A DNA stretch of 58,026 nt from positions 1-58,026 of the forward strand of contig VCMS01000338.1 of assembly GCA_022539475.1 (NCBI GenBank), in the 5' to 3' direction. Source of the stretch: Gracilaria domingensis (lineage: Eukaryota; Rhodophyta; Florideophyceae; Gracilariales; Gracilariaceae). Position numbers and translations under genes: made by a program. Position 1 is the stretch's first letter; the number at the start of each line of letters is the position of its first letter. This document shows positions 53,186 through 58,026 of the stretch, piece after piece. The notes beneath the pieces are model-generated. The model worked only from the letters and a program-made list of their open reading frames with translations, had not been told where the DNA came from and did no database searches.

Positions 53186-56100
53186 TTCTCATTACTGGAT
53201 CCCATTGCTCGGGACGGAGATGGTAGGACCTTTGACAGAAGAGACTATCATCCGGATGCGGATCAAAGGGCAATTATCCTTGAGAGAGTATCGCACTTAC
53301 CTCTTGAGGCACAACAGAGGTTGCTTGCCACGTTGCTCGACCTGGATGTCGTAGCCTGGTCTTTGTATGATCTGCGCCCCTCCGATGTCCCCGTGATGCA
53401 CGAGTTCTCACTCACTGTCGATACACCCATATACTCTCGAGTAAGACGCCTGCCACCGAAGCATGATGAAGTGGTTAGGAAAGAGGTTGAAAAGATGTTA
53501 TCAGCAGGTATCATCAAGCCTTGTACATCCCCCTGGTCTTTTCTCGTTGTCATAGCTACTAAGAAGGACGGGAAGCCTAGGTTCTGCGTAGACTATAGGT
53601 CGTTGAACAGGGTCATGAAAGCCGATCGGTAGCCGTTGCCTCGCATGGAACAGATATTTGACGATATTCGGGGAGCCTCCTTCTTCACGACTCTTGACCT
53701 ATTCTCAGGATATTGGCAGATCCGCATGTCACAGAAGTGCAAAGAGATGACCACTTTTGTCTGTAGGCAGGGCACGTACCAGTTTGAAGTCATGCCGTTT
53801 GGGCTCATGAACGCGCCATCCACGTTCCAACGTATGATGGACTCGATCCTCAATCGCTGTGAGTTTGCTCGGGTCTATGTTGATGATGTGGTAATATTTT
53901 CCAAAGGCGTTGAGGAGCACCTCGAACATGTTGGAACTGTGCTGAAAACTATCTCGTCGCATGGTCTAAAACTGAAGATTTCCAAGTGCGAGTTCGCTCA
54001 ACCAAAGATCAAGCTGCTAGGGCATGTTGTGGAAGAGACTGGTGTGTCTGTGGATGCAGGAAAGGTCGAGGCCATTCAAAATGCTGCAGTGCCAAGGACA
54101 GTTACCGAGCTAAGAAGCTTCCTGGGCCTTGCGGGCTACTACCGACGATTTATTACGCATTTTGCCGAGACCTCGTCGGTCCTGCATGCCTCCACCTCGG
54201 GTAAGGGAAGACTAGAGTTCACTGATGAAATGCTCAAGGCTTTCAATGAGTTGAAGCAGAAACTCACGACACCCCCCGTCTTGGCTTTTCCCGACTTTGA
54301 CTCTCCATTCCGCGTTGAAACAGATGCTTCCTCAGTCGCACTGGGTGCCGTTCTGGCGCAAAAGAAGTCAGATGGGAACTTTCATCCGCTACAATACGCG
54401 AGCAGAACCATGACGGCAACAGAGAAAAGGTATTCAGTATGTGAACAAGAAGCCTTAGCTGTTGTCTTTGCGTTGAAGAAGTTCAGAATGTACCTACTTG
54501 GTTTTCAGCCCTTTCAGTTGGTCACGGACCACCAGGCTTTAAAATATGCGTTCACAAAGAAAGATATGCACGGTCGGCTGGCCAGATGGTTGGACTTCTT
54601 GGCTGAGTATGAGTTCGAAATCGTCTATCGTGCTGGCGACAAGAACCACGCAGCGGACTACCTTTCTCGCTTTGCCATGAACAAATATGAGAACTCAGCT
54701 GCCGTGGCCGCCCCAGTTACTGACGCGTTCAATGGCTTAGAGCCTTACTATGCCAACATCGCACGGCACTTGAACCACATTGCGATCGACGAAGAGGACC
54801 CCAAAATTAGGGCTGCAATCAAACGCAACGCAAAGAAGTTTACAGTCTGGGATGGAGGCCTTTATCGCAGAATGGGTGGTTGGCTAAGGCTCGTCCCCAA
54901 TGTATCCGAAAAGATCCAAATCATTCGAACCTTCCATGATGATGTGGGGCACTGGGACTTCAAGGCAACCATGAAACATCTCTCTACTAGATTTTGGTGG
55001 CCCACTATGCGCTTTGAAGTCTCTGAATATGTCAGGAGCTGTAACGGATGCCAATTCATGGGCGCCTTTCTAGCTTATCGCGCTGGTCAGCGGGCCTCAC
55101 TTACAAATGTTTTCGACACATTTTCTATCGATTTCGCCGGACCGTTCCGCCCCACTCGCAATGGTAATCGGTTCCTTCTGATAGGAGTGGAGCATTTAAC
55201 AGGATGGCCTGTCGCTCTAGCTACGAAGAACGCCACAGCGGCTGAAGTCCTAAGATTTGTGAAGCAAGAGATTGTTGCCCCCTTCGGTTACCCACGTGTC
55301 ATCATATCTGATAATGCAACATCTTTTCTAGCGGCTACGGTGCAAGAATACATGTGGGAGCACGGTATCTCGCTCAAACCTGTTCTAGCGTACGCACCGA
55401 TGTCAAATGGACGAGCAGAAAGGATGGTGGGAACCATTAAGAGGTCACTAAGCAAGATCATTCATGAGAAAAGCGTTGGCTGGGATGAAGCATTGCCTGA
55501 TGTTTTATTCGGGTACAGAATTCGTCAAATGACTGAGGGGTACTCCCCTTTTGAGCTGCTATACGGGGTCTACCCTCGCATGCACCATACCGATCCTCCT
55601 CCGTTCATAACTTCGGCCTCCCCGGCAAACAGAATTACAGAACTTCAAGCAGCCGCAATCGGTAGGGCCACTCGCGTCGATAGGCAACCCGCGCGAAGGA
55701 ACGAAGGACGCTATGGCCATAGGTTTGCAGTGGGAGACCAGGTCTTAGTCATGCGAGCAGGAGCTATGAATCCCGGAATCAAGCGGCCGTCGTTTATCTC
55801 AAAGTTCTATGGCCCTTGTCATGTTATTCGTGCAAGTCACCCTCGGTACTACCTCATCTCTCCGCATCGCCGCATGTCCCGAAAAGGCATACACGCAAGG
55901 AGACTCAAACCCTATTACGAGCGACCAAGGACCTTGCGACAAGAAGTGAGTCATGCACTTGACATGGTTGCAATGCCAATTGTTGTCGACTACGAAGTTC
56001 GCAACCCAGAAGTAGATTATCTAACTCTGGAAGTCGGTGGTCGTGCACTAGAAGACTGGCTTGCGCCATTGGATTGTGAAGATTGGGAGAAGCACAGGGT

Positions 56101-56220
56101 TGTCTGGAACTGCTTCCATCTCTGCCTTAGCGTACACCACGTATATGGTCAGTACATCACAAGACGTTCTCATGAAATGCTGGGAAGGTTGGCACGAAGG
56201 CTACACCCACAAATGACGAG
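53186..56220 (+). pseudogene. E4 reverse transcriptase, RNase H and integrase
   Basis: The frame is the same as gag. It opens after TAG 53183 with no ATG until later. RT: HEFSLTVDTPIYSRVRRLPP, KEVEKMLSAGIIKPCTSPWS, RFCVDYRSLN. A TAG at 53630 replaces the aromatic residue of YPLPRM. Then FFTTLDLFSGYWQIRM, MPFGLMNAPSTFQRMM and VYVDDVVIFSK. RNase H: ETDASSVALGAVLAQ, CEQEALAVVFALKKF, TDHQALKYAF, HAADYLSRF. Integrase: HDDVGHWDFKATM with CNGC (zinc module), SIDFAGP, VIISDNATSF, NGRAERMVGTIKR, then a GPY/F-like FYGPCHVIRA. After about 55920 comes ~100 residues I do not recognise. One stop inside 3 kb. Confidence 0.85.
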
Positions 56221-56465
56221 ACTTGGCGCTGATAGAACCATTATTCCTTCTCTATCATTATGTGGTCGGAAAATATGGTCACCTCCCGCCAGCAGCAACA
56301 CATGAAGAACAAGTGGTGGACTACATCCGACTTATCGGACAACGGGAGGAGTTCATTGTGGACTTCAATCCAGACCCCGACTACCCAGAGCCTCCATATC
56401 CGTTCCTATACACCACTGAGAAGTTTCGCGCAACGGAGCTTTGGGAAATACGATGTAAGATTTAA
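56218..56465 (+). pseudogene. C-terminal tail of E4 pol after a one-base frameshift
   Basis: The pol frame runs to 56305, but from about 56218 the neighbouring frame reads better: ALIEPLFLLYHYVVGKYGHL, PAATHEEQVVDYIRLIGQRE, FIVDFNPDPDYPEPPYPFLY, ending at TAA 56463. Its ordinary composition suggests the true C-terminus. The shift coincides with the start of the poor-quality end of the window. No domain was recognised; a chromodomain is not evident. Confidence 0.45.
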
Positions 56466-56495
56466 TTCACGGCCGCCCAGACGAAGCGACCGCTT

Positions 56496-56508
56496 AGGTG
56501 GGGAGTGG
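56496..56508 (+). promoter_or_regulatory. E4 polypurine tract
   Basis: AGGTGGGGAGTGG directly precedes the right LTR start. Confidence 0.65.
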
Positions 56509-58026
56509 TGAAGATGCAGCGCAGAAGAGCGTGTGGAGAAGCATTGAAGAGGAGCGCCCGTTACGCAAGAAAGCAGATTTTTACTAGAAGCAGCAGGAGC
56601 CCTCATATCAAGCAATTGGCGGACTCACGCTGATACGACGCACACCATTCAGACGGTAGATACCGAGTCAACGGCGACGTCTCCAGTTCTTACGGACTTC
56701 GGCGGCGCGAATTAGCTCCTGCTACGCGGCCGCGGATCCTTGAAAAACGGTGTCGCGGGAAGTCCGAGCAATTAGCCGTGCGGTATCGTAACGTGACGGT
56801 TGAAGAGAATTGTGAATCTCGCCACCGCATGAGGCCCTCCTCTGCCTCTACACTCGACGAGCTGAGCGCGGAGTACGGGTCGCATGGGGGGTGGCAGATG
56901 AACGATAGGTCAGGGTGGGCCGCTCTGCAGCGACTCGGTGGGGATGTCTGCAGGTGATAAGACATTCGGATGGCGTGATGCAGGTATATTGTGCAGCAGC
57001 CACTCAGCCGTACAGAATGGTGCCACGTACGGCAGTTATACTGGCGTGCAACCTGAGACATTAGTCCACCAATTCATGGAAGGCACTGACACAATTAGCT
57101 GAGGGAAATTGATTAATTTTCAACAGAAATTGTTGGAGAATAGAATGTCATATGTGACAAAAACCATTACAGAACGAAACAGCTGAGGGACATGTTCGGT
57201 TACACTGGCGTCCCAATTGGAAAGGAAAATTATTACTGTCAAGCAAGGGGTATACCTTACATTCATCAAATCAAATGAAACGACTCATTCGATTTCGGGC
57301 AAAACTAATGGAATTCGACACTTTTCGTGGAATGGGAGAGGCACACCGCGACCTGACCTGTCTCAATGAGAAGCTGCTTCGCGTCTATAAAGAGACGGTC
57401 AAGAGACTCATTATTGTGGTTCATGACCGCATCAAAACAGCAGTTGTGGAGGAAGCCAATCAAGACCCACTCAAGGCATAAATATACAAGTAGTAACTAG
57501 TGGAACCTCTAATTAGAAATACGACAGTATCGCTTCTTTGAGATTTTCAATGGCACTCATTTCTTATCTACCCCCCTCCGAAAGAAGAGCGATGTCTCCA
57601 ACATCTGCGAGGGGCAGACACCTTGGACGGACCTCAACCCACTTCCGTATTGCACACCCCCGACACCCTCAGAGCAGTCTGCTCCCCCTTTGCACTCAAA
57701 ACCTTCTACAGATTCAACCCAACATGAAGCAGGCTTGCGTCTCCCGCTATCACAACTCGGTCTCTAGCGATATCGTTGCTGCCCTGTCTTGGGCTCGCTA
57801 GACTTCCTCACGCCGTCGCCTGTGGCAACTACCAGTACACAGTTCCGACAACCTTAGGTTGACGTCCTTGCGCACCCTTTTGCGTTCTTTCGCTCCCCGC
57901 CCAGCTGTGGACTACATCTGAGTTCTGCTGCACCGGCCTGCTGATCTTTGCTGCCCCCATACCATACGCTAGACAGAACAGAACGCTACTTTGGCCCGTC
58001 AACAACAGCACGACGGCTGGTACCCC
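56509..58026 (+). repeat. E4 3' LTR, cut by window end, with dense one-base indels
   Basis: Aligns along its whole length with 48480-49957. Differences are mostly single-base insertions and deletions, roughly one every 10-20 bases from 56560 to 57250. A cleaner patch lies near 57350-57480. The element's coding region upstream shows no such indels, so this looks like sequencing error at a contig end more than biological decay. Confidence 0.85.

Larger units (their letters stand above)
48480..58026 (+). mobile_element. Ty3/gypsy element E4 with long LTRs; right end outside window
   Basis: The left LTR starts TGAAGATGCAG at 48480, the right at 56509 directly after a purine run (AGGTGGGGAGTGG). 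The right LTR runs to the last base of the window (1,518 bases), matching the left to about 49957, so the LTR is at least ~1.48 kb. Gag, protease, an extra acidic protein, RT, RNase H and integrase lie in a single frame broken only by three stops. The target duplication cannot be checked. Confidence 0.85.

Noticed and set aside
10613..53632. Idea that TAA/TAG are read as sense codons in this genome
   Set aside because: The peroxidase and SET genes are intact under the standard code, and the transposon stops replace several different amino acids, so code reassignment is not supported.
1..58026. CRISPR arrays, rRNA, tRNA genes or riboswitches
   Set aside because: No regularly spaced direct repeats with unique spacers, no rRNA-like stretch and no tRNA cloverleaf was seen; the DNA is eukaryotic.

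Overview
The window is a eukaryotic, transposon-dominated stretch of nuclear DNA. Its few cellular genes have no visible introns. One is an animal-type heme peroxidase with a signal peptide. The copia element has very short LTRs and a copia/GalEa-type half-tRNA primer site. This combination fits a multicellular red alga (Florideophyceae, Chondrus-like). That assignment is inferred from gene content and cannot be proved from the window alone. Dense single-base indels in the last ~1.8 kb, and repeated one-base frame steps in the first ~1.1 kb, suggest the window is a whole contig with low-quality ends.

Layout. (1) About 1-8.1 kb: a DNA transposon with a Plavaka-like (CACTA-superfamily) transposase on the minus strand. 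It also carries, on the plus strand, a beta-class N6/N4 DNA methyltransferase, a SET-domain protein and a coiled-coil protein. (2) About 8.97-29.57 kb: a decayed Ty3/gypsy chromovirus (E1, plus strand), broken by a ~1.0-kb TIR insert in its RT/RNase H junction and by a complete second chromovirus. (3) 16511-28863: that second element (E2, minus strand), with 572-bp LTRs, a GTCCC target duplication, a polypurine tract, gag, pol and a chromodomain, plus a ~2.75-kb antisense gene between pol and its 3' LTR. (4) About 29.6-31.4 kb: an AT-rich Harbinger/IS5-like transposon. (5) 31.95-32.47 kb: a pogo-type HTH fragment. (6) 34.33-36.05 kb: the heme peroxidase gene. (7) 36.94-39.20 kb: a pogo-like transposon with perfect 17-bp TIR segments. 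(8) 42205-46758: a complete Ty1/copia element with 95-bp LTRs and a TTTTG target duplication. (9) 47.30-47.68 kb: a small secreted cysteine-rich protein. (10) 48480 to the end: a Ty3/gypsy element (E4) with LTRs of at least 1.48 kb. It has gag-protease, an extra acidic protein with a duplicated module, and RT-RNase H-integrase, all in one reading frame broken by three stops.

Two observations stand out. First, the Plavaka-like element appears to mobilise a chromatin-modification cassette (DNA methyltransferase plus SET). Second, the two chromoviruses are peppered with a palindromic decamer, ACCA-NN-TGGT. I located 30 exact copies in ~19.6 kb, against about 0.3 expected, and saw none elsewhere in the window. 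One of these elements also encodes an antisense protein with an RGG tail. A working hypothesis is an element-encoded self-recognition or anti-silencing system. That link is inference.

Most transposon genes carry in-frame stops while keeping frame over kilobases. The peroxidase and the small secreted protein are the only two genes that look intact and cellular.
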